Source: Apium graveolens (taxonomy: Eukaryota > Streptophyta > Magnoliopsida > Apiales > Apiaceae). Taken from it: a stretch of DNA of 64,000 nt. The notes below the pieces were generated by a model, which saw nothing but the letters and a program-made list of their open reading frames with translations, searched no databases and was not told where the DNA came from. Shown here piece by piece: positions 12,313 through 25,488 of the stretch. Made by a program: the position numbers and the translations under genes. The stretch lies in NCBI RefSeq assembly GCF_009905375.1, contig NC_133653.1:57114673-57178672 (forward strand). Direction: 5' to 3'. The first letter of the stretch is position 1; each line of letters begins with the position of its first letter.

Positions 12313-15300
12313 TGTAATAACCCCCAAAATTTTGAACTTTTTGTAACCCTTATGAATAGTGTTTTAGCTGAATGAGAAAACTTTTCATGCCACACTATGT
12401 AGGGGTTCTGTTATGGATATTCTGAGATTTTATTAGTACTCTATATGGTATATAAGTGTATGTAAAGATCGTCAGAATCCAATTCCGAACACTTTGATTT
12501 TTCCCGAAAATCCACTAGATACGGAAAGAATTGAGTATAAGGTAACAGGATAAAAAGGATTTAAATTAAAGGATTATAAGAGAGGATCATAAAAGGAATA
12601 TAATATATTGAGAAAGGTTAAGGGAACCTAAGTAATAAGATCCCGGGTATGATCCCTCAAACGATAAACGAAAATAAAAGTTAAGCGAACCGTATAACAG
12701 ATCAGCGGTCATTAGGCAAACAATTAGGAAGTTAATCAAAGGGATTAGAGAGGATGATGTCACCCAACCAATGAGAAGAGGACAAGGAGGGAAAGATGAC
12801 ATCATAGCATGACATAAGCATGACATGGGAAGGAAGGAAATGTGGTGGATTGTTAACCACACAAAACCAAGGTTAAATTGGTAATTAACCTAAAATAAAA
12901 CAAATCTAATTTCATCCACCAAGCCAAACAAATCATTTCTCATCAAAACAAAATTTTATTCTTCATCACCAAGGCTTGCTCTCGGCTTTTTTCAACTTTA
13001 AAGGGAAGAATTTTCAAAACTCAAGATCAAGGCTTCCTAAATTGGTAAGATAATTCCCTAGTCATCCTTATGCATAGTTAGGGCTATCTTATGAGTTTAA
13101 GCCTTCAATTCTTTCTCAATCTTCTTCAAGAAATCAATGAAGAAGACAATGAATAGTGATTTCAAAGTTTTTAACTTGATTTTTTCTTATTTTCCTTTAA
13201 GATCCAAGCATCCCTAAGACTTCTCAAGGCTTCTTAAGGCTTCCTAGCTACTCCCACCACTTCAAGGAAGGTATATCATCTCCAAACCCTAGATTCCTTT
13301 GTATAATAAGATGATTTTGATTGTTATGGTGATATAGTAGCTTAATGCTTGTGGTTTAGAGTTTGGGTTGGAGTGGTAGTGAAATGGAATGGTGAATCTT
13401 GTTGTTTTGGTTAAAAGAACTTAAGTATAGTTAAATTCAAGCTTAAGCATAAGTATAAATGTTAATATTGAACTTATTGGGGATGTTATGATGTGATAAG
13501 GATGGAATTTGGTTGTATGAATGGATTGGGGTTGTTTGGTGATGAATTGGAGTGATATAAAATTTGGGTAATCGCGTAAACATAGTCGTCGTAATGTCCG
13601 ATTTACTTTAGACTGCTTTTGTTCATAACATTTGGACCCGAGAACTCCCTTCTAGATTATGACCATTGCCATTTTTAGATAGTTCATGTTACAAGCTTCG
13701 TTTTGATATGTAGTTCGTTTGATTCCGATGTATGGTTTAGGAGAAACGACCGTTTTAAGTAACGGCGTTTCGTGTACGAAACTTTTCCCCTCGCCTTACT
13801 TTGAAACATAGGTTAAAGACCAAAAAGGGTTAATTAGTGTATGAAACAATTGTGGTAAGTGTGTTAGGCAGTTGGTAAGACACTCGCGAAAGAATCGCCT
13901 TAAAACTCGTAATGGTTAATTTATTAAAAATGGTGGAGCCGAGGGTACTCGAGTGACTTAAGAGAATCAGTGAGCGCAAAACGAGCGTTAGAGTCTAAGT
14001 TGGTTAAAGTATAGATTTACAAGTGACTTTGGTTTAATTCCAACTCACATGTTGTTTATAGGTTACCAGACTCGTCCCAAGCCATTAATCACCCCCAGTC
14101 GCTCAGGCAAGTTTTCTACCCGTTATACTGTTGTTGTGATGTATACACTTGTATATGCATTATCTTGTAATAGATGCATGATGGTTATATTAGCAAATTC
14201 TTGCGATATATTGTAGCATGTGATATGGTACATATGCATGCCTGTTTCGTATTCTTGCCATATATATCTGTTGGTTCAGTTGATAATACCTATGCTAGAG
14301 AATAGCGGTAATTTGCATATACCCTTAGTATAGGGACCCAAAGGTGAAAACATTTTCTAAAACCGGGAGTCGAGGATCCCGAGTAGATTTTATATATATA
14401 TATATATTTTATATATATATATATGGTTATAGTTTTCAAAGCTATTAATCGAATAAGGTTTATTCGATAACTTTATTTTATTAATGAATATTATCTTGAA
14501 TATTCATTCGAGAACTTATGACTCCTTTATATTATTTATTGAATATTACTTCGATATTCATTTGAGGATGTATGACTCCTTTATTTTATTTAATGAATAG
14601 TATTTATAATATTCATTCGAGGTATTATGACTCCGCTTATTATTTATTAACATTCTTTATTTATTAAAGAATAATGTTCGATAATCAAACTTACTTTTGA
14701 TATTCAAATAAAGATATTACTTTCGTATAAGTATATCTTTGATTATTTACTATTCATTTCAAGTATAAGTTTTCCAACTTCTACCTCAATTATTCTTTAT
14801 GGGAATATTATTTAAATAATAATATTCAGATATTTCTTTATATTGAGACTGATTTACTTTATTAAATCGGCATTATTCCAAACACTCTTTAAAGTGTTTT
14901 CTAGTCTTTAAAATGATTTTCAAAAGTTAGAGCGGATCCCAAAACTCATTTTTATATTTAAGATCTTCCTTTTAAAAAAAGGGATTTAAATACTCGCTCA
15001 AAACCGGAGGGATCCGGCTCTGTGGTGTATTTTATATTCGCAACAAGGTTGTTGTCTTGATAAAAGAATTTTTGATTACTTACCCAACACTCGGGAAGTA
15101 AAATTCTTGGAACAAGTTAATCCATTAACAGGCATCGCCTGGGAAATATCGGTGAGTTTTCCTTTCCAACTAGATACGACTTCTTGGTGGAGCCGTATCA
15201 ACAAGTTTCTACTTGGGGAAAGGGGGAACGAGCTTTACGTTTCAGAGTCATGGATTTCATCTGAACTAGGAGTGGCGTAAGTGGTCGAGTGGCGCCGGCC

Positions 15301-16346
15301 CAGCCTTATTATATTGGCCCAAATGGCCTGGAAATTCCGCTAAGGCGGTCCATTCCTTAGGAGTTCAGTGTTCGGTTGACAAGTAAATCCGACAGGTTCC
15401 CTCTACATGTAGAAAATGGTGGGGTTGTACTACTACGACTAATCATCGTAAGTGGTCTTCCTGGCGTGGCAAACTCCCGTAATGAGTTCATCATCCATTT
15501 GGATAATTCTGCAACACTACCCGTAGCATTTCGATCGAAAGGCTACTAATGGGTGGTTGCCGAAGCATTGACAGGGTCAAACAGTTTTATTGGTGTATCC
15601 ATTGAATGAAGTATCTCGTAACTTCATTTCTTTTCAAAATATTTCAAAGATCAAATATTTTCAAGTTTTATTTGTGGTCTCATCTATGGGATGACCTCTT
15701 GAATCTTATTATACTTTGAACAGTAGTAGTTCAAGTAGATTTCTAAAAATGGTATAAGTATAGTGAAGTAATTGGTAACTTCATCTTCTTTTAAAAACTT
15801 ATATCCAGTAAGTAATTACCTTACACATGATAAAGGATTCTAGTAAGTATCCATTTAGATACTTGTATTATTGTTATCACTATATATTATCTTGCGAGCT
15901 GTAAGGCTCACTCTTGCTTTATTTCTTCATCACACAACAACAGTTAGGAAAGATGGCCAGACTCCAGCAGACCCAGCGCAAGCGCGTGGGAAGCGTCCCG
16001 CGTCTTCCCGTTGATGTTGTAGCTGATATAGCTGCAGAGGTAGATCTATTGATAGATCAGGCATTCTACTTTTGAGAATCAATTATGTATAATTATAACT
16101 TGTGGTAGATAATGGCAATTAACCGTAAATTTATCAAGTAATCATTTTGGGTTGTAATAACTTTTAATTGTGGATTCAAGGACTTGTACTTATTTCAATT
16201 TCATCTCTGAGACTATAACGGGTGGTGGTGTGTGTTAGTGTGGGGTCACATCTTGAGGTTATTTATTATTAATTAAGTGAAGTGATATTGTGGAAAGAAA
16301 GACCGTGACGACCTGGATCCCTGACCCCGGATCTGGGGGTGTTACA
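12313..16346 (+). mobile_element. LTR-only element B, 4.0 kb (solo LTR-like)
   Basis: It starts TGTAATAACCCCCAAAA, ends CTGGGGGTGTTACA, and has a perfect 5-bp target duplication TGTGG at 12308-12312 and 16347-16351. No pol coding, primer site or polypurine tract is visible in its 4,034 bases. It contains a TA-rich run at about 14391-14424. Its end (GACCCCGGATCTGGGGGTGT) resembles the end of element A (GACCCGGGTTTGGAGGGCGC), so the two may be distant relatives. Long LTRs opening TGTAA are common in some plant chromoviruses. The lineage is my inference. Confidence 0.75.
14391..14424. repeat. TA-rich simple repeat
   Basis: Alternating TA runs are interrupted by TTT, inside element B. Confidence 0.8.
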
Positions 16347-19300
16347 TGTGGTGACACTATAGCTAGTATGTAGGTGCTTATTATAGAATAAGTTCACTGA
16401 ACTTGACTCGCACAGCTGAACAACTGATGGAGTTCACTCACGTGTCAGCAGTTTTTCACATAGTGATAGTTGTACAAGTATCCTTAGACTTGAGGTCATC
16501 ATAGTCATCTTGTGTACACTGAACTATGCTTTGGTTTAGTTCTTAGTCTCCAAGGACAATTATTAGGGCTCTACTGGGTATAGAATTTGTACACGAAGAT
16601 AGTGTATGATCAATATAGGATCTACCCCTTCCAGTGAAGGAAGCGAATGTTCAAGGCTGATCCACTTATGCTAGTTCAGGAATCTCTGGCCAGGGTGAAT
16701 GAAATTAGAAAGGAGTTTCTAATTTGCATAGAACTAAGCATAGTAAATGGTAAGCAAGTGATTAAATTAGATAGGCTTGACACAAGATTCATGCCTTGTA
16801 TTTAATCGGGACATTGTAGGGTAGAAGGAGTTTATTGTACGGTAACTATTCACTGAATAGGTTCTTAGTATTCTAAGCAGTGAATTCGTATTATCCGGAT
16901 AGTCGCGATATGCTGAGAAGTATCCCTCACGATGTAGAATAAATATGATTAATTAATTAATCATATTTAATAAATTAGAGAATTTATATAAATAATGATA
17001 AAATAGTTTTATTATTATTTATTTCTACTATCGGCTTAATATTGAACCTACAGGGTCACACCATAAAAAGAGAATGATTTAATGGTGGAGGAATTAATTA
17101 ATAATGGCTAAAAATTATTTATTTATGAAATAAATAATTAATTGACAAATTTAATAATTGATTAAATGAGATTTAATTGATTATAAATTAATTAAGAAAA
17201 GTTCTTAATATTATTAATTAAAGGATTTAATTTTTAGAAATTAAATCAAGAGGGAGAATTATTTCTAAAGTGTTTAGAAAAATGATTAATAATTAAAAGG
17301 TGTTTTAATTATTAATGAGAATAATAAATGGGATAATAATAATATTTATGGGAAAATTTCAGCTGAAAATTTTGCCTATAAATATACTATTATAAACCCT
17401 ATTTTTATTCTAACCCCAAAAAATTTTATAAAACCTAATTCTCTCCATCTCCTCCTCCTCCTTAACGTCGTTTTCTTGGTGGATACCGGTGGAGTGCTTC
17501 ACGTTTGAGGAGCAGCTGCTAAGGATCTCCGATCGTTGCTTTTGGATCGCATATTAAAGGTTAGTAATCGATCCCTATGTTTTAATCACGATTTATATGC
17601 TTTTATTTGGATTTTATATGTGTAAAAGTGTTTTACCATGCCTCCGCTGCGATTAAGATCCAACAGGAACGCATTATCCGGCCATCCCCGAAGTTTTTCC
17701 GGCGATCCCTGTCAAAATTGCAGTTTAGTACCTCATCTTTTGAAAACGATGAAGTTCAGTCCCTGAACTTTCCAGAGTTTTCAGAAATAGGATTCCTGTT
17801 TTAAAATTATTCAAAAATCATATTTCCTATTTATTTTTATTATAAAAAATCAATTTTAATTTCTGAAAATTCCAAAAATTATTATTTTAATTCTAAAAAT
17901 TATTTTTAATACAAAAATAAATTTGAATTAGTTAGTTAATTAATTTCAGTTAATTTTTAATTGATTAATTGGTCAATTAATTCGTAAATTAATTGATTAA
18001 TTGATTTAATTAATTATTTAATTGGATTTAATTATTTAAAAATGATTTAAGAATTCCAAAAAATAGTTTCGAGCTTTAAAATATTATTTTAAATTGTTTC
18101 CAAGGCTCGATAATTATTATAAAATTGTTTCAAAGCCAGAATTGGCCAACCGAACCCTGTTTATTATTCCGAAATTGATCCAACGACCCGTTTTAGTTCC
18201 GAAAAATGTCTTAAAAATCATTTTAAATACCAGAAAGCTTGCTTATGACCCGAGACTTATTTATAAATGATATATTATTGATTATGTGACGTGCTATATG
18301 TTATATGTGACTTGTTGATTGACTGTCGGTCTGTACATTCGATATTTACTTGTTTATTGCGTAACTTTCAATCCATTAATCGGATTTGGGTGAAACGAAG
18401 GGTAAATAGAAGTATGTGTTGAATAGAATCGTATGAGTTAAATATTGATAGATGTTTATGATATGTGAGCAGAAGAGGCAAGACGTAGGAAAGGGAAACA
18501 GGTAGTTGAGGAATAAGACGGTTGTGATTGGAAGCGAGTGCAGTGTAGTAAGCTAGTACGAGGCAAGTGTTCTGAACTTTCTCGAGATATTGTATTGATT
18601 GATATTGTGGTTTTACATTGCGAGTGCTTTGAAGCACTGAACCCTAAACCTTGATTCCAGTTATTGATCTTTAGCCGTAAACCTGATTCTTTCTAGACCA
18701 TTGATTGTTGTATACCCAAATACGAACCTCAAATTTACGATACTACTCCACAAATACATACAAACTAAAAATTAAACACTGAACCAAATTGCTTACACAT
18801 TCAAACCATTGTATCTTATGCTTTGAAAGACCAAATTCTTGGAACCCTGAAATGTTGATTCCTTTGTTTTCCAATTCTTTTACTACCTAACAGCCAAGCT
18901 TTGGAAATGCCATATTGATCCTTATACAGATTGGAACCATTTTCATTATTGAACGTCCACTGTTGTTAATGATCCTGTTCATGGTTTATTACTGCTTATT
19001 CCGTTATTATTGTAGAATTGGATTATTTTTATAAAATTGTGGACCAGATTCGTGGTCAGACCATATAATGGTCAAGTTAGGCCAATGTGTGCCTTGGATC
19101 TAGTTGTTAGAGCAGTGCTGTGTGCTTTGCTCGGGGTTAGTGCGTGACTGATCAGCAGCCTAACCTTGGTTTTAAAATAAAAATATAATATCCAATTCTA
19201 AATCATAATCCATTGTTCACTTGATATCATAACCATATTTACCTGATGATCATTATTCTCAGTTTTGTCATTATGACTTGCTGAGCTAGTTAGCTCATTT

Positions 19301-19805
19301 GTGCAATGTTGTTTATGTTCTTTCCAGTTAAAAAGGAACCGGTTGGTACCGAGGATCCCCAGTCCAGCGCGAGAGCTAGGGCTTCAGGTTGATCGAGCTA
19401 AGCTAGTAGGCTTCTTTTGGAATAATTTAAGTTTGTAAAAGTTTGTAATAATGTTTAATACTCAGTTCTGAGTTTGGAATAGTTGGGATTTGAACGTTTG
19501 TAATATAAGTAGGTGTGTTTGGCTTGTGTGCATACTTTAACCTGTTGCGGTCTGTGGTAGTTGGTAAGTAGGGTCACTGCATATTATTATTATTTTTATT
19601 ATTGGCATAAGCAGGTTATTAATAAGGTGTGTGTGTGTGTGGACCCCAAACTTCTGACCCGGGTTTGGAGGGCGCCACACGCGACAGTTGGCAGAGATAC
19701 AGCGCGCCCGCTCTGGGATAGCGCGCGGCCACGCTAGGTCATTTTCGAGAAATCCTAATTCAAGTAGAAGATTGATTTTTTGGACTTCTATTCTGATTGG
19801 GATGC

Positions 19806-19814
19806 TATATAAAG
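19806..19814 (+). promoter_or_regulatory. TATA box of the Gypsy LTR
   Basis: TATATAAAG is followed within about 45 bases by a purine-rich GAGAGAAAAAGGAG leader, in the right half of the Gypsy LTR. Context and spacing suit the LTR promoter. Confidence 0.5.
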
Positions 19815-21011
19815 ACTCCTAAAAGACATTTTTTAGAGGAGAGAAAAAGGAGAAGACGGCGAGAAGTCCTAGGAGCACAAATTCAACAAAGGAGAATAAA
19901 AGCTTATTTTTACTTGTGATTCTTTGATTGATTTGGAATCTTGGATGTTTGTTTTCTTGTTTGTTTTGTTTGTTGAACCTATTACTCTTGATTACGTACT
20001 TTAATTATTTATTCAGTTTATAAAGACTTAGTTTATTATGCCATGCTTTCATCGAAACCCGCGGTGATAATGAGTTCGGTTATGAACTAATCGTTATCGT
20101 GGGGTTTTAGCGGAGTTACTTATCGATTTCAATAGTTAATTTGTTTCAATATCTTAGTATGTGGTAATTGTATGATTTCCTAGTATCGGTTGTGATTATT
20201 CGTCTTATGAGCGTCGTGAACTTATAAGATAGCATGTTAATCTCTATTAAAGTGATAGTGAATATAGAGGTTTAGAACTTGTCATGCTAGCATAGGTTCA
20301 TGTATTTGTTATGCATGATTTGTAGGTAATTTTAACCATCTTACTTTCTGTATGTAATCAGGATAGATAACTTGTGCATTAAACCGTTATATTGTCAAAT
20401 TCTATAGACATATAGGGTCTCAATATAATTGGTGTCTATTCAGCTTCTATCTCTTTTGTGGATGTCTGGTAGTAGGATATTCGTACAACGAAAGTCGGCG
20501 TTTACTAGTTTTGTGTTATCTGATTAGTTGTCATCACCATTGCATGCTAAGGTTAAGAACAATGAATTTGAATAAAGTAGTAATGAAGTTAGAATCCCAT
20601 GTTTGTCTCGTATAAGTAATTCAACCCTCTTATTCTCTTAGTTTATGTTATTTAGTATAATCTCTTAGTTAATCGTAGTTATACACAATCTCAACTTGTT
20701 ATCATCTTAGCATTGAATAAAACCATACCATTGTTGCATAAGTGCATAAATTGAATTTAACCTAAACCAGTCTCTGTGGGAACGAACTAGAAAGAATTAT
20801 ATATTACTTGCGAATACGTATACTTGGGTGTAAAATTAGCGCGTGTTATCGTTCTAACACCCAACTACATTTAATTATATATATCATGTTGTTGTTAGTT
20901 GAATCATGGATAGCCTTTTTAACATGATATATTAATATTTTAAATTCATGTTTCGAAAAGGTTACGAAGTTTAACTCTCTATAAATATAATTTGAATTTT
21001 TTTTCTCGGTC

Positions 21012-21039
21012 CCCGTGCTTCGTACGGGCTACCAACTAG
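21012..21039 (+). mobile_element. Helitron-like 3' terminus
   Basis: A GC hairpin (CCCGTGC, loop TTC, GTACGGG, with one G-T pair) is followed by CTACCAA and then CTAG, with T as the next base. Plant Helitrons end with a short GC hairpin about 10 bases before CTRR and insert between A and T. I could not find a convincing TC 5' end, so only the terminus is called. Confidence 0.5.
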
Positions 21040-21151
21040 TTGTTATTAATAAGGGAATCCATCTTTTACGGGGTACCTTGATTTCACCCCTTTTTTAGTT
21101 TTACGAACTTTTGGTTTCAGCGTTTTTTAAATCTTACTATAACTCTAAATA

Positions 21152-21185
<34 letters not shown>
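21152..21185. repeat. (ATT)n microsatellite
   Basis: About 11 uninterrupted trinucleotide units. Confidence 0.9.
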
Positions 21186-21186
<1 letters not shown>

Positions 21187-22963
21187 TTTTTTTGATTCCT
21201 ATATGACTCATAATTCTACATGTAATATTTTATCCGTTTTTTATTCTTATATATCACACATATATATATATATTATAAATGTAATCGTATATACATTGTA
21301 ATTTCTAGACATTGTAATTTCTAAATTCATATCTATAAAATTCTATTTTAGCACCAAATGCAAATTTATACATAATATTTTTTTAGAAAAAAATATACGA
21401 TCACAAATTATATAAAAACACAAATGTAGCTAAGAATAAAAAATATAATATGAAATTACTTAGTAATATTGATTTAATGTTTTGTCAAATTATCCGTCAA
21501 TCGTGTTGCTCATTAATTGGCCAAAGTTTTGATGTAAATGTTGAGTTTGTTGTTCTAAAAAAATGTGTGTTAATGAAAATTACATATAATTTCTAAAGAA
21601 TAATTGCAATAATAGTATAATTGTATTTATTATATATTTTAATTATAATTTATAATTAATTTCTATAATCATTATTCTTTTAATCTCGATCTGTGCAACT
21701 AGTATATTATAATAATTGTTTGTTCTAAACCGAAAATATTATCGTACATTTTATTTTTTTGTAATGCATGGTATATTACAATGAGGTAGATTTTCAGTAC
21801 ATATAAACGCAGTAAAAACAATAGCGAGTCTCAATATAAAACACTGATATATAAAACACAAAATCAGTTTTGTTGCCTCAAGTTGACGCCTAATACGATA
21901 GAAGAATTGAAAAGAGTGACCAACTCTCGTTGCCGAAGAAAACCAAGATATTGATTTGTTTTTTTGTTGTTGCATCAAGCCATCAAGCCATCAACTCATC
22001 ACATCAAAGTGCATTATATTTACTTTTATTATTAATTTTTCTGGATTAGATTTTAAAATAAGGTTCTAAATATTTAATACCAAAAGTTGGTTAGTGTATT
22101 CGGAACAGCATATTTAACTTATCGTTCCAGCCCCATCAGACAACTGTAAGCTTCAGCCACTATACACTTAATATAAACATGAAATGGTTAATCATAGTTT
22201 AAGGATTAATATCTGCACATCAGGTGTCTAATAAAGTTGAAACAATAGTCATAAAGTTGATTATGTATTACAGGAGTTTAAAGAAATAGTACTATTAATT
22301 AATCACGAGATTAGCTGCAGCAAAATATCTTACACATTAAAATTACAAGTTGGCTGCTTGATAATGGCTTTCACATTTCATAATATACAAATCTTCATAT
22401 GCTGTATTGTTTGAAAACTTGTAAGCACATGACAGCCGTTGAATAAAAAAGCACTAATAATTTGGAAAGTACTATAGTGACATTTGATTTTTAAGTTAAT
22501 ACTAATAAAATATTTGCAAGACAAATTTGGATGATTAAAGTCTAGAATAATGAGAGCCAATGATCATGTAGTTGTAGACCTGCAGTGTGTTAAAAAGTCC
22601 TACACAACTTTGGTAAACAAAATGTTAGCAGCGGTGGAAATGGAAAGAAACCCCACAATTTGGCACTAACAGAGCCGAGGTAGGGCAGGATAAGGAGACA
22701 ATTAAATAATTTAACATATCACTAATTATAACTGAGACTTTCCCAACTATTTTCGCAAGGCTCAATCAAACATTTTCCACCCTGCACTACTAATTACACT
22801 TCTTACAATGATTTGTTCTTAGATTATGAAACTTTAACTGCATTAAACGGCGTCTAAGATCGCGATGACAAGGTGCTAATTTTTACTGTCCTAGGTATCA
22901 TGTTCGATTTTTACTCGTTCCCGAAATTTGTTAGAACAGTGACTCACTTTGTAAAAAATCCTA

Positions 22964-23190
22964 CCTCCGTCCTCGCGGATTGTATACATGCACTGTTTTC
23001 ATGTATTTCGAGACTTTTATAAAGTATAGTTTCCTAGTTTGTTTTTTTAAATAAAATTTGAATAAAAATTTTAACATAAAACTTTTATTCAGAAAAAAAA
23101 ACTTTAAAAAATATTGTGGAGTTATGTTTTAAATGAACATTAAAAAACGTGTCAAAATATGATGTATAAAATTCAATAAGGCAGAGAGAG
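22964..23190. mobile_element. Stowaway-like MITE
   Basis: The 227-bp element is flanked by TA on each side (22962-22963 and 23191-23192). The left end reads CCTCCGTCCTCGCGGATTGT. The inverted right end reads CTCTCTCTGCCTTATTGAAT, and both continue into TATACATxAT-type sequence. Stowaway MITEs derive from Tc1/mariner, start CTCCCTCCGT and duplicate TA. The ends are diverged but alignable. Confidence 0.6.
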
Positions 23191-24949
23191 TATAACTTAA
23201 TTATTCAACAAAAAAAAGACTAACATTTATCTTTTTTAAAAAAAAATGGACACAAGGATTCCTTAGACTAATGAGCAGACTCTTCCACTTTCTTACGGAA
23301 TCCTCGACCATCTACCCATATACTTCAAAATCTGACCTTACAAAAAAAACATGAATCTCTACCGTTCACCAATGAAGCATAACTAAAAAAATATCTGGAG
23401 CGAAGAATATCTGACACTAGTTAATTTCCCCAGCATCAACATCTAGTAAAGAGGTTTGAAGCTAAAATACAAAAGCAAAGTAAAACAATGAATTCTTATA
23501 GATCTCCTTTGTAGGCCAAAAGATACTGCAACTATTGGTACAGGGGTCACATATAATGACAAATCTCGTAGCTCCTTGCCTCAAAACTCTGAAATGGAAT
23601 CAAACAATTAAACAAAAATACACTAACTAAAAAAGGATGATATAAGCTTCCACCAACTACTGTTCTTCAAAGTACCTACCATAATAACACAGACATTCAA
23701 CATAGACATTTACAAGCACTTTTTTTTTTGATGTAACACTTGAAATTCTACTTTTAGAATTGAACCCCAATCTTTCAGTCCTCGTTCCGATTCAACTTTT
23801 AGAATTGAACGAGGTAGCAACATTTCCCAAGCTCACACAGCTAAGACGTTACTTTTTACTACACATTGTAGCAGCACAAACAATCATCATATTCACCCAG
23901 AGATGTTTGGTTACAACACCAATCACATTCTGAACTCTAGTCAATCTAATGCTTCTAAACTTATAAACAGTTGAATGGAAGATGTTATGAATCACAAGCT
24001 AAATGGCATTTTCAGTCAAGCTTATAAGAATTACATGTTCAGCTGCGAAGAATGATCAAAAACTGCAGAGAAAAAAAAACCTTGCACATGTAGAGATGCA
24101 AAAACTGATATGGAATGTATAATTTATATTTAAAATTAGGAATCACACATCATTAAACTAAACTTCAACAACTTTGAACACAATTAAGACTCTCTTCTAT
24201 GACACCAAGTCAACTTATACATCACAGCCAACTATGTATACTGTTAAAAGAAGAAACAAATTTCTCCATATCACTAGATGTTTCGCTCCACAGGTATGTG
24301 TATTTCTGAATCCCTCAGCTACTGATATTGTTCAGGTACAAGCAGTCTGTTAACAACAGTCGAATGCAGATGTAGCAGATGAACACTCCCAGTCAACAAT
24401 CTGATTGTCACATGTATCAACCAATAAAATCAGTAATATGGAATCAATATCATCCTTGTATCAGAATTAAAAAAAAGTATTAGAAATACAAGACAAATGA
24501 GCCATTTAAAATTATACAGGTAGGATGGGCACATTCCAACCAAGCAATTAAACCCATCTATAATGCCATCAACAGAGAATCCTACTGCAACTCACTTCTC
24601 TGTACCTAAATTGATAAATGCTCTCTTCTTCATCTACCTTCTAAGTATTAGGTAGAGAAATCAGAAAAGGACTTGTTACTTTCATTTGCATTTTAACTGA
24701 ATTACCTAAAATGCCATTTAAGATTCCAATTTGCTTGAATTAGAAAGATCCAACTAAGTTACGTAACAATAAATCTTATTACCATTATCATAAGCCACGT
24801 ACAAAATTTCGGAAACAAACATACAAAACCCTTGACGTAAAAAACTCTCAGAAACAAAGCCTAAACAACCTTGAACTTTAAATTTTATGTTCCTATCCCT
24901 GTCCTTTTGAATTCCATGACATATGCATAGAATTGTAGCGGTACAAATT

Positions 24950-25099
24950 ATGCATAAAATTTTAACTTCCTCTGCTAAACTGTTATGACAATATTAATTC
25001 AAATGTATATACAAATAGATATGATGCATAAAATTTTTACTTCCTATGTTAAACTGTTATGACAATATTAATTCAAATGCATGAAGCATACAAATAGAT
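24950..25099. repeat. Imperfect tandem duplication, period about 74 bp
   Basis: ATGCATAAAATTTT(A/T)ACTTCCT starts at 24950 and again at 25024. Both copies continue through AAACTGTTATGACAATATTA to ACAAATAGAT. The second copy has a few extra bases (GCATGAAGCATAC against GTATATAC). Confidence 0.85.
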
Positions 25100-25233
25100 C
25101 CATGAAAAACATGCAATCACCAAATTCTAATTACCTATTTCACTCGGTCTGTCATACAATACCCTAAACACAACGTTCCATTGTCTTAGTTTAAGTGGTC
25201 ACTAGACTTCCTTATTCTCTCTTTGATCTCCAG

Positions 25234-25488
25234 TTCGACAAAAACAAATAATGCAAAGGTAAATATGGAATCCTGGGATATATAAGACTCACTAGGGATG
25301 CACATGCAGCTCCATGTCATCAAAATTTAACAATGTATTATTACAACAATTTTCTATCTTTTCGACAAAACAAATAATGCAAAGATAAATATGGAATCCT
25401 GGGATATATGAGACTCACTAGAGATGCACATGCAGCTCCATATCATCAAAATTTAACAATGTTTTATTAAAACAAATTTTTATCTTTT
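25234..25488. repeat. Tandem duplication, period about 127 bp
   Basis: TTCGACAAAA...ACAAATAATGCAAAG begins at 25234 and again at 25361. Both copies run through TATGGAATCCTGGGATATAT, GATGCACATGCAGCTCCAT and ATCAAAATTTAACAATGT with only scattered substitutions. Confidence 0.9.

Larger units (their letters stand above)
5206..17665 (+). mobile_element. Copia element 3 (complete ends, non-autonomous)
   Basis: The element has two LTRs and a perfect 5-bp target duplication GGAAC at 5201-5205 and 17666-17670. It runs 5' LTR, primer-binding site, non-coding leader, polyprotein (8698-11958), polypurine tract, 3' LTR. The 3' LTR holds a later 4.0 kb insertion. Without it the 3' LTR is about 1,654 bp against 1,658 bp for the 5' LTR. 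I count roughly 28 differences by eye, near 1.7%. Gag is largely deleted and two in-frame stops break pol, so it could not move by itself. Confidence 0.92.
11973..17665 (+). repeat. 3' LTR of Copia element 3, split by element B
   Basis: It starts TGAAAGGAATATGTCC at 11973 and ends GATCCAACA at 17665, next to GGAAC. The first 340 bases match the 5' LTR with about three differences. It breaks at 12312 and resumes at 16347 at exactly the same LTR position after the TGTGG duplication. Confidence 0.92.
3803..19677 (+). mobile_element. LTR-only element A (solo LTR), split by a Copia insertion
   Basis: It starts TGTAATATCCGGGATATATC and ends with a GGGTTTGGAGGGCGCCA terminus. CACGC flanks it at 3798-3802 and 19678-19682. 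The second family member (46607-50002) ends two bases further on (...CACA), so the exact right edge here is uncertain by 2 bases. Without the nested Copia and its duplicated target, about 3,410 bp remain, close to the 3,396 bp of the second copy. The two copies align along their length, for example at GCTCGGGGTTAGTGCGTG near the 3' end. No primer site, polypurine tract or coding sequence is visible, which is why I call it a solo LTR. A TATA-like site lies at 4472-4480. Confidence 0.75.
3529..20859 (+). repeat. Gypsy 3' LTR (about 1.45 kb), split by a nested insertion
   Basis: The LTR starts TGTTAAATGGCATTTATATC after the polypurine tract and ends GTTATCGTTCTAACA at 20859, giving matching TGTTA...TAACA ends. 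It is interrupted at 3803-19677. The two halves rejoin in related GC-rich text (cgcccgcgctgtgttagc on the left, cgcgcccgctctgggatag on the right). With the insert and its duplicated target removed, about 1.45 kb of LTR remains. The right half carries a TATA-like promoter at 19806-19814. The 5' LTR is not in the window, so the original target duplication cannot be checked. Confidence 0.65.
20860..22963. other. AT-rich intergenic region
   Basis: I see no gene here. It holds a Helitron-like 3' end (21012-21039), an ATT repeat (21152-21185), and short AT-rich repeats near 21240-21300. Short ORFs such as 21751-21978 (minus) have no recognisable content. Confidence 0.6.

Noticed and set aside
17607..17804. 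Plus-strand ORF spanning the 3' LTR end of Copia element 3
   Set aside because: It crosses the LTR/target boundary and is an accidental fusion.
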